Part shown: in pieces, positions 1 through 8,504 of the stretch
Numbering within the stretch: position 1 is the first letter of the stretch
Layout of the letters: each line of letters opens with the position of its first letter
Origin: CAYTID01 sp964437735
GTDB taxonomy: Bacteria; Bacteroidota; Ignavibacteria; UBA10030; BY39
Assembly (NCBI GenBank): GCA_964437735.1
Contig: CAYTID010000064.1
Location: 1 to 12,765 of the forward strand
Direction: 5' to 3'
Length of the DNA: 12,765 bases
The notes under the pieces: model-generated
What the model was told of the DNA's origin: nothing
The model's database searches: none
Seen by the model: only the letters and a program-made list of their open reading frames with translations
Translations under genes and position numbers: made by a program

Positions 1-1848
1 AACTAAAAAATTAATTTGTGTTGCAGCCGGACGTTTATACAAGTTAACAATTCCTCTTTCCTTTCCGGAATAAGCTGCCATATCATGAATAATTTGCGGG
101 CTAAAAGACCAAAAATTTTTAAATAAAAATGTTCCTCCGAGACCGACATAATTTTGTGTGTTGTGATCATTAAAATTCCAGCTATACTTGCATTGGAGTA
201 AAATATTATATCTAACCAAAGCTATTTCAGGTTTATCTTCTTTAAAAATCAGTTGTGTACTTCCACCATGTTCGCGTGGTCTGTTGAAAAATCCTAATTC
301 GTTAATATCAAAATTCTTTGAAGCATATTCATAACTGGAATTAAATAACCAATTTGTCCCGGCAATTTTTCCAAAATATAATTTTCCGGCAGTCCCCTGA
401 AATACTTTTTCAGTGTTCCATATATTCATCGCCTCTGAACGTTTTGCTGTCACAAAATAGCCATCTAATGTATATGTGTTATCAATAAACCTCAGATTCC
501 AATCAACTCCGAAACTCATTTTAGGAGATTTATTTTCAGCAAATGCCCCGGTACTCATAAATCCGATTGCAGAATATTGATAAACTTCTTTTTTTATCCT
601 AAATATATTATAACTTGCGGATGGTTCCACAATTTTTGATCTATGATTACCGGATAAATCAAAGTATGTAGCTTTTTCTGACTCAGTAGCTGTAGAGAGA
701 GCGCCGATCGTGTATCCGTTATCGGTTCGACCGGAAAGTTTTGCAGCTCCTAAAATTGTGGTAACTTGCGGAAATGAAATAATATCCATCGCGTCGTCTA
801 TTCGTGTTCTCGGGGACCTCCCGATCCTTCTTGAATAAAATAAATTTAATTGATTTTCATCCGGGGTAATACCGAATGAAAAAAGGTGCCCCCCCTCTAA
901 AAAGAATGGCCTTTTTTCAGGGTAATGAGTTTCAAAAACTGACAAGTTAATTATTTCCTGATCAACTTCAACTTGTCCGAAATCAGGATTTATAGCTGCA
1001 TCAATCGTAAAATTATTAGTAATTCCAAATTTTAAATCGATTCCTGTATTAGCTGATAAAACATTTTTTGCAATAAAAGGCTTATGCTGTTGTTCAAAGT
1101 TTGCTGAGGAAACTATGTATGGTAATATTGTCAGATGCAATGGTGGATTTATACCGATGATACCGCTCACTTTTCCGATTTTGGATATTGAACCTGCTTC
1201 ACTTCTTGGGATCATAACCCATTCAATGATTTCTTTTTTACGTGAGATATACCTGCGAAAATTTATTCCCCATATATATTCTCCTTTTTGTTCTGAGAAC
1301 CTGATAGCTGAGTAAGGAATCTCAAATTCTGCGCTCCATCCGTTTTCAATAATTTTAGCTGCATAATTCCAAACGGCATCCCATTGAATATCATAAAAAG
1401 TACCGTCGTGATATAAAATACCATCCGATTGAACCCCGGAAATATTTCCTGCAAATACAAATCCTGTCTGACCATCGTTGTAAGAATCTATAGTTATACT
1501 GAATCTGTCAGCTTCACTCGAGCGATCGCGCCTCGTTAATTGTTCGCGTATTCCCTTAGGATCTGAATCAAAGCAAATTACACCGATATAAATCGCTTTA
1601 TCATCGTATAATATTCTAACCGACGTTCGTTCACTAGGTGGTTCCCCTTCCCTCGGATCGTATTGGATAAAGTCGGTTACCGGAACAGCAAGATTCCAAT
1701 CTCTTTCAAATAATATACCATCGATATTTATAGACGAGTTTAATTTTTCCGCTACAATATTCTTAATGCTTGAACTCCCATAAAGTTCGACAACAAAAAT
1801 GCCCGCACAAATCAACAGACTTATAATTTTTTTTCCAATATATTTCAT
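1..1848 (-). CDS. DUF5916 / CBM9-like outer-membrane protein, C-terminus cut by the window edge
   Basis: A continuous frame of 616 codons runs from the ATG at 1846-1848 to base 1 without a stop, so the C-terminus lies outside the window. Residues 1-25 form a Sec signal peptide (KK, then a hydrophobic stretch ending near LYG-SS). Residues ~30-230 resemble the carbohydrate-binding family 9-like (DOMON-type) beta-sandwich of this family, including the stretch EIPYSAIRF. Residues 287-297 (NPDFGQVEVDQ) and 313-319 (RPFFLEG) are signatures of the DUF5916 family. The rest has the alternating aromatic/polar pattern of outer-membrane beta strands. Family members are usually 700-850 residues, so roughly 100-200 are missing. 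The family is exported to the outer membrane of Bacteroidota and relatives; its substrate is not established, and names such as 'membrane-associated hydrolase' are unproven. The gene follows rlmD on the same strand after a 142-base gap. Confidence 0.85.
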   Translation of the reverse strand, partial: MKYIGKKIISLLICAGIFVVELYGSSSIKNIVAEKLNSSINIDGILFERDWNLAVPVTDFIQYDPREGEPPSERTSVRILYDDKAIYIGVICFDSDPKGIREQLTRRDRSSEADRFSITIDSYNDGQTGFVFAGNISGVQSDGILYHDGTFYDIQWDAVWNYAAKIIENGWSAEFEIPYSAIRFSEQKGEYIWGINFRRYISRKKEIIEWVMIPRSEAGSISKIGKVSGIIGINPPLHLTILPYIVSSANFEQQHKPFIAKNVLSANTGIDLKFGITNNFTIDAAINPDFGQVEVDQEIINLSVFETHYPEKRPFFLEGGHLFSFGITPDENQLNLFYSRRIGRSPRTRIDDAMDIISFPQVTTILGAAKLSGRTDNGYTIGALSTATESEKATYFDLSGNHRSKIVEPSASYNIFRIKKEVYQYSAIGFMSTGAFAENKSPKMSFGVDWNLRFIDNTYTLDGYFVTAKRSEAMNIWNTEKVFQGTAGKLYFGKIAGTNWLFNSSYEYASKNFDINELGFFNRPREHGGSTQLIFKEDKPEIALVRYNILLQCKYSWNFNDHNTQNYVGLGGTFLFKNFWSFSPQIIHDMAAYSGKERGIVNLYKRPAATQINFLV

Positions 1849-1990
1849 AGCCCCTTCAAAATATCTAAAATAAAATCATTTCATAACCCTTGTAGTTGAT
1901 TCAAATTAAATAAATTTCCATTCAAAAAGCAAAAGATTTTTTGGAATATCGCAATTTTTTATTTACTTATTTTATTACTTGTGGCATCTA
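1849..1990. other. AT-rich intergenic gap
   Basis: This is the spacer between rlmD and the DUF5916 gene, both on the minus strand. No convincing hairpin terminator follows the rlmD stop. On the minus strand TTGCTT and TTTAAT lie 16 bases apart, a weak sigma70-like match for a promoter of the outer-membrane gene. The purine-rich GAAGGGG just before its ATG sits closer than an ideal Shine-Dalgarno. No gene is visible here. Confidence 0.4.
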
Positions 1991-3394
1991 TCACACTAAA
2001 TTAAGCAATACTACCGTTTCGATATGGTAAGTTTGCGGAAACATATCAATTGGTTGAATAGTGACAATTTTATATCCTCCTTCTACTAACTGCTTTAGAT
2101 CGGATGCTTGGGTAGCGGGATTGCAACTCACGTAGACGATTGATTTAGGTTTCATTTTAATAAGCTCAGTTATTACTTTTGGATGGGTTCCACTGCGAGG
2201 CGGATCCAAAATAATTACATCCGGGAGGATTAATCCATTTCTCCACGTTGTATCTTTTGTAAGTTTTTCTTTTATATCGCCTGTAAGAAATTTACAATTG
2301 TCGATATTATTTAATTCGGTGTTGACATATGCATCACTAACAGCGCTTTCAATTACTTCAATTCCGAAAACCTCTCGCGAATCTTCAGATAGGTAGATGG
2401 CGATAGACCCCGTACCGCTGTATAAATCATAAACAGTTTCTTTGCCCTTTAGACCTGCAAATTTTTTGATTATTTCATATAATCGTTCGGTTTGTTTGGT
2501 GTTTGTTTGAAAGAATGAATTAGCCGATATTTTAAATTTGTATTTTCCTATCTTTTCAATAATGCTTCCCGAACCATGATATATTTTTTCTACTTCACCG
2601 AAAGCAACTAACGATTTTCGTTGCGTGAAATTGTTAATAATTGTACTGATGGATGGATTCCGTTCTAATAAATATTCGGTAAATCGTCCCATTATTTCCG
2701 GATTGTCATAGGTTGTCACCAGATTAACCATTAATTCATTTGTACCAGTACTTGTTCGTATTACGAGATGCCTTAAATAACCAGTATGAGTTTTTGTCGA
2801 ATAGGCATCTAACTTATTTTGAATTGCGAATATTCTTACATCATTTAAAATGGCACTACTTAACTCCGATTGCAGCCAACATTCCTCGATATTTAATATT
2901 TTATCATAACGCTTTGGAATATGTAATCCCACGCCGACCGGCTTATCCGTAAAATTCTCCTCTATTTCTTCTTCGAACAGCCAATGCCTGTTTGAAAATG
3001 TAAATTCCATTTTATTTCTATAGAAATAGTGGTTCTCAGAACCAATAACCGGAGCAATTTCTAAATCCTTGAATCCTCCGATTCTCTCGAATATGTCAAC
3101 AACATTATGATATTTAAATCTTAACTGAGCATCATAAGCCACGTTCTGCATTTTGCAGCCTCCGCACAAACCAAAATATTTGCACTTCGGTGTAATCCTG
3201 TCAGACGAAGCTTCAAGTACCTCCAAAACTTTTGCGTTACAATAACTTTTTTTTGTCCTGGTTATCACACATTTAACAGTATCTCCCGGGACTGCACCAT
3301 CAATGAAGATAACCTTACCATCACTACGCGCGACACCTTTGCCTTCGAATGCCCATGAATCGATATATAAATTTATTTCAGAACCTTTTTCCAT
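1991..3394 (-). CDS. rlmD: 23S rRNA (uracil-5-)-methyltransferase, RlmD/RumA family
   Basis: SAM-dependent enzyme that places a C5 methyl group on a uracil of 23S rRNA (U1939 in E. coli for RlmD; the exact target here is inferred). Counting from the ATG (467 residues), residues ~1-65 form a TRAM RNA-binding domain. C71, C77, C80 (CGGC context) and C172 are the likely 4Fe-4S ligands. The methyltransferase fold carries motif I DLYSGTGS (323-330), DPPRSG (397-402), the catalytic nucleophile C424 in SCNP, and the general base E459 in YHIETV. Length and motif order match the family and nothing is missing. A TTG 21 bases upstream (3415) is in frame but lies inside the terminator of the preceding gene, so the ATG at 3392-3394 is chosen. 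There is no clear Shine-Dalgarno. Some RumA-type enzymes in these phyla act on other uracils (RlmC/RlmCD), so the specificity is less certain than the family. Confidence 0.93.
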   Translation of the reverse strand: MEKGSEINLYIDSWAFEGKGVARSDGKVIFIDGAVPGDTVKCVITRTKKSYCNAKVLEVLEASSDRITPKCKYFGLCGGCKMQNVAYDAQLRFKYHNVVDIFERIGGFKDLEIAPVIGSENHYFYRNKMEFTFSNRHWLFEEEIEENFTDKPVGVGLHIPKRYDKILNIEECWLQSELSSAILNDVRIFAIQNKLDAYSTKTHTGYLRHLVIRTSTGTNELMVNLVTTYDNPEIMGRFTEYLLERNPSISTIINNFTQRKSLVAFGEVEKIYHGSGSIIEKIGKYKFKISANSFFQTNTKQTERLYEIIKKFAGLKGKETVYDLYSGTGSIAIYLSEDSREVFGIEVIESAVSDAYVNTELNNIDNCKFLTGDIKEKLTKDTTWRNGLILPDVIILDPPRSGTHPKVITELIKMKPKSIVYVSCNPATQASDLKQLVEGGYKIVTIQPIDMFPQTYHIETVVLLNLV

Positions 3395-3401
3395 AATTAA
3401 T

Positions 3402-3448
3402 AAAAAAGACCACAAAACTTTGAAACCTCAAAGTAATATGTGGTCTTT
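3402..3448 (-). terminator. Rho-independent terminator after pepD
   Basis: On the minus strand a 10-bp outer stem (AAAGACCACA, + strand 3439-3448, with its complement at 3405-3414) encloses an inner 6-bp stem (3418-3423 with 3428-3433) and an AACC-type loop. The hairpin is followed by six T, then ATT. It begins 16 bases after the pepD stop and its T-run ends only a few bases before the rlmD ATG. Confidence 0.85.
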
Positions 3449-3463
3449 ATTTATGATTTAATT

Positions 3464-4918
3464 TTACTTAATATTTTTAAGAACCTCAATGAGATAATTC
3501 CAGAATTTTTCTACCGTATCTATGTAAATTTTTTCATCGGGTGAGTGGACAGCTTCGAGAGTTGGTCCCATAGAAATCATATCCATGCCCGGAAATTTTT
3601 CTCCTATTATTCCGCATTCAAGACCTGCGTGTACAGCTTTGATATGGGGTTCTTTACCTGCTAATTTTATATATGTCTCTTTTGAAATATTCAATATCTT
3701 CGAATTCAGATTGGGTTTCCAGCCGGGATAACCCGATGAATGCTCAACCTTTGCTCCGACCAGTAAAAAGGTAGCGCGCACTTTGTTTGCAGTGTCATTT
3801 TTCGCCGACTCGATAGAGCTGCGTTGACTTGTAGAAAATGAAATTGATTTTTCAGTCGTATTAATAATTGCAAGGTTTGTAGAGGTTTCGACCAATCCGG
3901 CGATGTCCTGACTCATCGCAATAACTCCATGTGGTAATGCGTAAATCAGCTTCAATAAATCATCGCTTAATGATTTTTTGAAAACTTTGCCATTACTTTT
4001 AGTTTCTACTGCTTTAAGAGCAACATCAGGATCTACGACGGAATTTTCTAATTTATAATGCGAATCGAAATCTTTCACAATTTTATTAACTTCAGAGATT
4101 TTATCGCTCGGGACATAAATAATAGCTTCAGATTCTCTTGGTATTGCATTGCGTTTATTACCTGCTTCAAATTTAGCGATTCTTAGATCAAAAGATTCAT
4201 TGAACTGCCACAGTGCGCGATTCAACAACTTAATTGCATTACCTCTTCCGAGGTTAATATCCAAACCGGAGTGACCGCCTTTGAGTCCGGTTATAGTTAC
4301 TTGCATCGGGATATATCCGGAGGGTGCATCTTCCCAAATAATATCCATTGTTGCGAGGGTGTCTTTGCCGCCGGAACATCCAACATACAGAGCGCCTTCT
4401 TCTTCTGAATCCAGATTTATCATAATTTTTCCGGACAGTAAATCACTATTCAGATTTTGCGCACCGGTTAATCCTGTTTCTTCGTCGATAGTAAATAAAA
4501 ATTCCAGGGGTCCGTGTGTTAATGATTTATCCTCCATGATTGCCATTGAAATAGCAACGCCAATTCCATTATCGGCGCCGAGTGTTGTTCCGTTTGCTTT
4601 TAACACATTACCGTCGCGAATTAATTCAATCGGATCTTTTTCAAAGTCATGAACTTTATCTTTATTCTTTTCACAAACCATATCAAGATGTCCCTGTAAA
4701 ATTACGATCGGAACATTCTCTTTTCCCGCTGTTGCAGATTTTTTGACTACAACGTTTCCAAACGAATCTTGATTAACCAGAAGTCCAAGACTCTTCGCTG
4801 TTCCCATTACATACGCAGATATCGCAGTTTCATTTTTTGAACCGTGCGGTATCTCTGCAATTTTTGCAAAATATTTCCAAACTAATTCGGGTTTTAAACC
4901 TTCTATTGCTTTTGACAC
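3464..4918 (-). CDS. pepD: Aminoacyl-histidine dipeptidase (PepD, peptidase M20 family)
   Basis: Cytosolic di-zinc metallopeptidase that hydrolyses Xaa-His and other dipeptides; bacterial PepD is about 485 residues and this is 484. Metal-site motifs are in order: H77 with D79 (QGHLDMVCE), bridging D116 (TLGADNGIG), catalytic base E146 with ligand E147 (DEETGL), D170 (INLDSEEEG) and the C-terminal H458 (EAVHSPDE). The lid/dimerisation insert lies between, with GLKGGHSG near its start. The start is GTG (4916-4918) with a strong AAAGGAGG Shine-Dalgarno six bases upstream, so this start is well supported. The gene sits between two hairpins and is probably translated independently of its neighbours. 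Together with the upstream peptide transporter and proline dehydrogenase it suggests use of imported peptides. Specificity for histidine dipeptides is inferred from family membership. Confidence 0.93.
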   Translation of the reverse strand: MSKAIEGLKPELVWKYFAKIAEIPHGSKNETAISAYVMGTAKSLGLLVNQDSFGNVVVKKSATAGKENVPIVILQGHLDMVCEKNKDKVHDFEKDPIELIRDGNVLKANGTTLGADNGIGVAISMAIMEDKSLTHGPLEFLFTIDEETGLTGAQNLNSDLLSGKIMINLDSEEEGALYVGCSGGKDTLATMDIIWEDAPSGYIPMQVTITGLKGGHSGLDINLGRGNAIKLLNRALWQFNESFDLRIAKFEAGNKRNAIPRESEAIIYVPSDKISEVNKIVKDFDSHYKLENSVVDPDVALKAVETKSNGKVFKKSLSDDLLKLIYALPHGVIAMSQDIAGLVETSTNLAIINTTEKSISFSTSQRSSIESAKNDTANKVRATFLLVGAKVEHSSGYPGWKPNLNSKILNISKETYIKLAGKEPHIKAVHAGLECGIIGEKFPGMDMISMGPTLEAVHSPDEKIYIDTVEKFWNYLIEVLKNIK

Positions 4919-4924
4919 TTTGTT

Positions 4925-4932
4925 CCTCCTTT
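4925..4932 (-). promoter_or_regulatory. Strong Shine-Dalgarno for pepD (GTG start)
   Basis: AAAGGAGG on the minus strand lies six bases before the GTG start of pepD. It is the best ribosome binding site in the window and fixes the non-ATG start. Confidence 0.85.
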
Positions 4933-4934
4933 TT

Positions 4935-4970
4935 AAAATAAGGGCATACCGTAAATATTACGATACGCCC
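4935..4970 (-). terminator. Hairpin terminator after the PqqD-like gene
   Basis: In minus-strand RNA a 13-bp stem forms between GGGCGUAUCGUAA (+ 4958-4970) and UUACGGUAUGCCC (+ 4942-4954), with a three-base loop and a UUAUUUU tail. Two positions pair as G-U in this strand but would be A-C mismatches in the opposite RNA, so the hairpin is tuned to minus-strand transcription. It closes the proline dehydrogenase-OPT-PqqD unit just before the pepD Shine-Dalgarno. Confidence 0.7.
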
Positions 4971-4989
4971 CTGGTTATATTTATTTTTT

Positions 4990-5355
4990 TTATTTATTAA
5001 GTTTCACACAGTCACCCCTATAAAGATGTTGGACGAATTTCGCAACCCGTTCATCAGCCGGCTCGGCATCAGCTCCGAATTTTTCTCTCAATTTATCAGC
5101 AATTTTCGAGACCGGAGTTTTGCCGTCACAATGTAACCAGGTTTGACTACCAAGTTTATCCAATTTAACTTTATAAAACTTCCTGCGAATGTATGGTTGA
5201 AGATATTTTCCTAAAATCCGATCGCGGAATTTCGGAATTAATAAAACAACTTTTTCATCGGCCTGAACTTCGTATTCGAATAAACGCTCAGGCTTCAGAT
5301 CCAGAATATTCCATCCCGCAAATTCATCTTTTTTCTTTTGAAACATCTTCAACAT
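4990..5355 (-). CDS. PqqD-like small protein (peptide-binding RRE-type fold)
   Basis: 121 residues. The C-terminal ~65 residues resemble the PqqD family: a strand pair (YKVKLDKLGSQTWLHCDG, ~61-78), then the helix KTPVSKIADKLREKFG (79-94) and the final helix ERVAKFVQHLYRGD (102-115) ending in a strand. In PqqD and related RiPP recognition elements this winged-helix-like fold binds a precursor peptide for a radical-SAM partner. No radical-SAM enzyme or precursor peptide is visible here. The N-terminal ~60 residues are basic, with a hydrophobic strand KVVLLIPKF and no signal peptide. It starts 12 bases after the OPT transporter stop and is clearly co-transcribed. The start could be M1 or M4. Its role beside an OPT transporter is unknown; a modulatory or peptide-binding role is only an inference. 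Confidence 0.75.
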   Translation of the reverse strand: MLKMFQKKKDEFAGWNILDLKPERLFEYEVQADEKVVLLIPKFRDRILGKYLQPYIRRKFYKVKLDKLGSQTWLHCDGKTPVSKIADKLREKFGADAEPADERVAKFVQHLYRGDCVKLNK

Positions 5356-5367
5356 ATTTTCATCTTA

Positions 5368-7464
5368 TTACATCATTGCTGATGGTGGTGCCGGTTCATC
5401 CGGTTTACCAGCATTTTTAATAGGTATTTGGATTAAGAACCATGCTATAAACGCAAAGACTGCAAGGCTTATTAAAAATGACGGCTTCGCGAAGAAAGCG
5501 AAAAGCTGAATTTCGCCAAACGCAAAACCAGCGAACAATAAACCAATTAGCGCTTCTCCTGCTATCAATCCTGCTGCAAGCAGAATTCCATTGTTCTCAA
5601 CTCTTGCTTTTTGTGCATCATTAAATTGTTTTTTTACACTTATTTTCTCAACAATACCTTTTATTAAACCGCCGACAAATATCGCAAATGTGGTTCCTAA
5701 CGGTAAATACATACCAACGGAAACGAGCATCGGGCTTCGGACCTGCATCAATATAAAACCGAAACCCATCAGCATTCCTACGATAATCAAGGGCCAAGCC
5801 ATTTCGCCACTAACTATACCGGTGGAAAGCATCGCCATTAAACTCGCTTGAGGGGCGGGTAAAACCGGACCGCCAAATCCGCCTTCGTATGGTGGGTCTG
5901 CCATCCTTCCTGCATTAATATCACCTTGGTGTAGAACTACCAACGGAATAAACATAACCGCTGCAGATACGAATGCACCGATAATGTTTCCGGATTGCAT
6001 CTTCCATGGTGTTCCGCCTAGGATATGACCTACTTTGAGATCTTGTAACATTTCCCCTGCTACTGCAGCTGCCACGCAAACCACTGCTGCAACACCCAGA
6101 ACTGCCGCTACTCCGGTAACACCAGTCATTCCTAATGCAACCATCAAGAGAGCAGCTATGATAAGAGTTGAGAGCGTTAAGCCGCTGATTGGATTATTAC
6201 TCGACCCAATTATACCGACAAGGTATCCTGACACGGCAGCAAAAAAGAAACCAGCAATTATCATTACAACTGTTGCAACTAAAGCTGCCACTACATCTTC
6301 TGCAAAGTAGTTGTAAATAAAGAAGGTCCCGATAGCTGCGATGGCAATTCCGATTAAAACCCAATTAAAATTAATATCTTTTTCTGTCCTGCTGACAATG
6401 TGCTCACCTTTTGCGGCTTTTTTAACATCTGAAATTGAACGCGATATCCCGGTAATCAAACTCTTACGCATTCTAAATAATGTGTACCCAGCCCCCACTA
6501 ACATTCCACCGATAGCGATAGGACGAACGATAAACTTCCAAATTTCTGTCATTTGGAAAATTGGGTCTTGCACTCTCTCCATTGCTTTTTCGGGTGAAAT
6601 TTGACTAGCTGTAGCTAAGTGACTCGCCCATGCTGCTAAATCGATAGTTGGTCCGACGAAGTAATAAATAATCGGGGTAAGTAATCCCCAAGCTAAAAGA
6701 CCACCACTAAAATTGAGTGATGCCAATTTAGGCCCGATAATATAACCGACTCCGAGATAAGCCGGTTTAACTGCTGGCGAACTCAACACCATTCCGCCTT
6801 TTGCAACAAGAGCTGTTCCTTTGACTGTTGTTTGAAAAAAGGTTACGAAAGATGCCCAAGCAGATGCAAATAATTTTAATTCACCTAGTGCTTTTATCAA
6901 GGCACCGACAATCATTGCGCCGAACAAAAACTTTGCGCCCCCCCCGCCTCGCTGACCGGCTTTATGTATTTCGCCGGCTGCAACTGACTCAGGAAATGGT
7001 AGTTCAACATCTTCGACCATTACACGTCTTAATAAAGCGACAAACATAATACCGAGGAGACCACCTGCGAACATGATGGCTACAGAAATAAAAAAATTTT
7101 CAACAGTAAAAAAAGTAGAATTGTTATCCGGATGCCATATTCTAGCGATGTAAAACGCCGGGATCGTAAAAATCGCACCGGCTGCAACCGATTCGCCGAT
7201 GGATCCGACAGTACGTGCAAAGTTTTCTTCGAGTATTGAACCTTTCATTATGCGTAACAATGCCATCCCGATTACAGCAGCGGGATATGTTGCAGCTATT
7301 GTCATACCTGCTTTCAATCCCAAGTATGCATTTGCCGCACCTAATACAACGCTCATGATTAATCCGAGCATCAGCGCCTTAAGTGTGAATTCCTTCATGT
7401 CAGTATTGACAGGAACAAAAGGCTGATATCTTACCGATGATCCTTGAGGTGTTGGATCTGCCAT
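5368..7464 (-). CDS. OPT family oligopeptide transporter
   Basis: Inner-membrane transporter of the oligopeptide transporter (OPT) superfamily, which takes up peptides (or metal chelates in the YSL branch) by proton coupling. At 698 residues it is typical of the bacterial branch and contains about 14-16 hydrophobic helices. Recognisable stretches are LGAANAYLGLKAGMTIAATYP (41-61), GSIGESVAAGAIFTIPAF (87-104), ELPFPESVAAGEIHKAG (154-170), the family hallmark NPISGL (424-429), and GEMLQDLKVGHILGGTPW (470-487) with SGNIIGAF following. ATG is preceded by AAGGAG at seven bases. It lies 26 bases after the proline dehydrogenase stop and 12 bases before the PqqD-like gene. Bacterial OPT substrates are mostly untested, but the neighbouring dipeptidase and proline dehydrogenase favour peptides. 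A GC-rich run encoding GGGG at ~172-175 is intact and in frame. Confidence 0.93.
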   Translation of the reverse strand: MADPTPQGSSVRYQPFVPVNTDMKEFTLKALMLGLIMSVVLGAANAYLGLKAGMTIAATYPAAVIGMALLRIMKGSILEENFARTVGSIGESVAAGAIFTIPAFYIARIWHPDNNSTFFTVENFFISVAIMFAGGLLGIMFVALLRRVMVEDVELPFPESVAAGEIHKAGQRGGGGAKFLFGAMIVGALIKALGELKLFASAWASFVTFFQTTVKGTALVAKGGMVLSSPAVKPAYLGVGYIIGPKLASLNFSGGLLAWGLLTPIIYYFVGPTIDLAAWASHLATASQISPEKAMERVQDPIFQMTEIWKFIVRPIAIGGMLVGAGYTLFRMRKSLITGISRSISDVKKAAKGEHIVSRTEKDINFNWVLIGIAIAAIGTFFIYNYFAEDVVAALVATVVMIIAGFFFAAVSGYLVGIIGSSNNPISGLTLSTLIIAALLMVALGMTGVTGVAAVLGVAAVVCVAAAVAGEMLQDLKVGHILGGTPWKMQSGNIIGAFVSAAVMFIPLVVLHQGDINAGRMADPPYEGGFGGPVLPAPQASLMAMLSTGIVSGEMAWPLIIVGMLMGFGFILMQVRSPMLVSVGMYLPLGTTFAIFVGGLIKGIVEKISVKKQFNDAQKARVENNGILLAAGLIAGEALIGLLFAGFAFGEIQLFAFFAKPSFLISLAVFAFIAWFLIQIPIKNAGKPDEPAPPSAMM

Positions 7465-7490
7465 AGATTTCTCCTTATTTTTGTTTAATG

Positions 7491-8402
7491 TTAATTGTTA
7501 TTATTTCTTGTAAATAAACTTTTAAAAACATAACCAGCAATCTGGGGATTTTCTTTAAATCTTCTGATAGAATATTTATACCAATGATGCCCAAAAGGAA
7601 CATAAATCCGAAGCCGATGACCATCTTTTATTATTTTTGTTCCTAATTCCGGTTTAACACCCAATAACATCTGGAATTCGTATTCATCTCTCTTCAGATT
7701 CAAGTCCTTTATTAATTTATAAGCATTTTGAATGAGTTCATCATCATGAGTTGCAATTCCTACATAAGCTTTCTTCTTCAACATCAATTCCAACACTTTG
7801 GTAAAGTTAGAATTAATCTCGTCATGATTTTTAAACGCTATCGAATCAGGCTCGATATATATACCCTTACACAACCGGAAATTTTTAAAACCTTTTTCTA
7901 TAAGATTTGAAGCATCGTCTTCAGTCCTGAATAAATATGCTTGTAAAACAATACCTAAATTTTCATACTCTTTTCGTAATCCAGTATAGACATCGATCGT
8001 CGCATCCGTACAACTTGAGTCTTCCATATCGATCCGAATAAAATTATTTAATTCTTTTGCTGTTTTAACTATTTTTCGGACATTTTCAATGCAAAATTCT
8101 TTTTCAAGCTCCAACCCAAGCTGGGTTAATTTTATAGAAACATTTGAATTCAAACCCTCTTTTGTAATCGCCTTGAGTGCTTCGATAGCCTCTTCGGTGG
8201 CTGATTCCGCTTCCCGCCGCTGAGTTACTGATTCACCGAGTACGTCAGTAGTTGCCATGATACCGTTTCTATTTAAATTTTTCACAACGTTAATTGCATC
8301 CGCAAGTTCCTCTCCTGCAATGTAACGACCGGCAAAGTACCTAACAATTTGTCTGGGCACCATTGGCAGCGTAGCGACTATAAACTTATTAAATAAATTC
8401 AT
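7491..8402 (-). CDS. putA/prodh: Proline dehydrogenase (monofunctional, FAD-dependent)
   Basis: Oxidises L-proline to pyrroline-5-carboxylate and passes electrons to the quinone pool; membrane-peripheral, about 300 residues in monofunctional bacterial forms and 303 here. The (beta-alpha)8 barrel motifs appear in order: KLTQLGL (91-97), RIDMEDS (123-129), QAYL (154-157), RLCKGIY (176-182; most relatives have V or other residues where C lies), ATHD (217-220), FQMLLGV (243-249), RIYVPFG (265-271) and WYKYSIRR (274-281), which holds the substrate-carboxylate arginines. The partner P5C dehydrogenase is not in the window. The ATG at 8400-8402 has no clear Shine-Dalgarno but lies ~28 bases from a likely transcription start. 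It is the first gene of an apparent operon with the OPT transporter (26-base gap). Confidence 0.93.
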   Translation of the reverse strand: MNLFNKFIVATLPMVPRQIVRYFAGRYIAGEELADAINVVKNLNRNGIMATTDVLGESVTQRREAESATEEAIEALKAITKEGLNSNVSIKLTQLGLELEKEFCIENVRKIVKTAKELNNFIRIDMEDSSCTDATIDVYTGLRKEYENLGIVLQAYLFRTEDDASNLIEKGFKNFRLCKGIYIEPDSIAFKNHDEINSNFTKVLELMLKKKAYVGIATHDDELIQNAYKLIKDLNLKRDEYEFQMLLGVKPELGTKIIKDGHRLRIYVPFGHHWYKYSIRRFKENPQIAGYVFKSLFTRNNNN

Positions 8403-8436
8403 ATGTGAAAAGACGGATTTTGTTTTTAAGATTGAA

Positions 8437-8464
8437 ATTATAAAATCTTTGTCAATATATACAA
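8437..8464 (-). promoter_or_regulatory. Putative sigma70-like promoter of the proline dehydrogenase operon
   Basis: On the minus strand a perfect -10 TATAAT (8437-8442) lies 16 bases from a partial -35 TTGTAT (8459-8464). A TTGACA at 8450-8455 is badly spaced for this -10. The predicted start is about 28 bases upstream of the ATG. The site lies in the ~100-base gap after spmB. Confidence 0.5.
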
Positions 8465-8504
8465 GAAGGAACTAAAAATCAAGGATATTGACTTAAAATA
8501 ATGA

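Noticed and set aside
1263..1475. A short minus-strand frame within the DUF5916 region
   Set aside because: It overlaps the long open frame running from 1848 to the left edge in another phase; the long frame carries the signal peptide and family motifs.
4281..4652. A 123-codon plus-strand frame inside pepD
   Set aside because: It is antisense to an intact, motif-complete peptidase, has no ribosome site and matches no known pattern; likewise the plus-strand frames within the OPT gene and spmB.
6939..6950. Run of C in the OPT gene as a possible frameshift site
   Set aside because: The frame stays open on both sides and encodes a normal GGGG stretch, so no break is present.
8474..8494. Terminator after spmB
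   Set aside because: The stem (8476-8482 with 8488-8494) is 7 bp, AT-rich with a G-U pair, and its T-tail is short; too weak to call.
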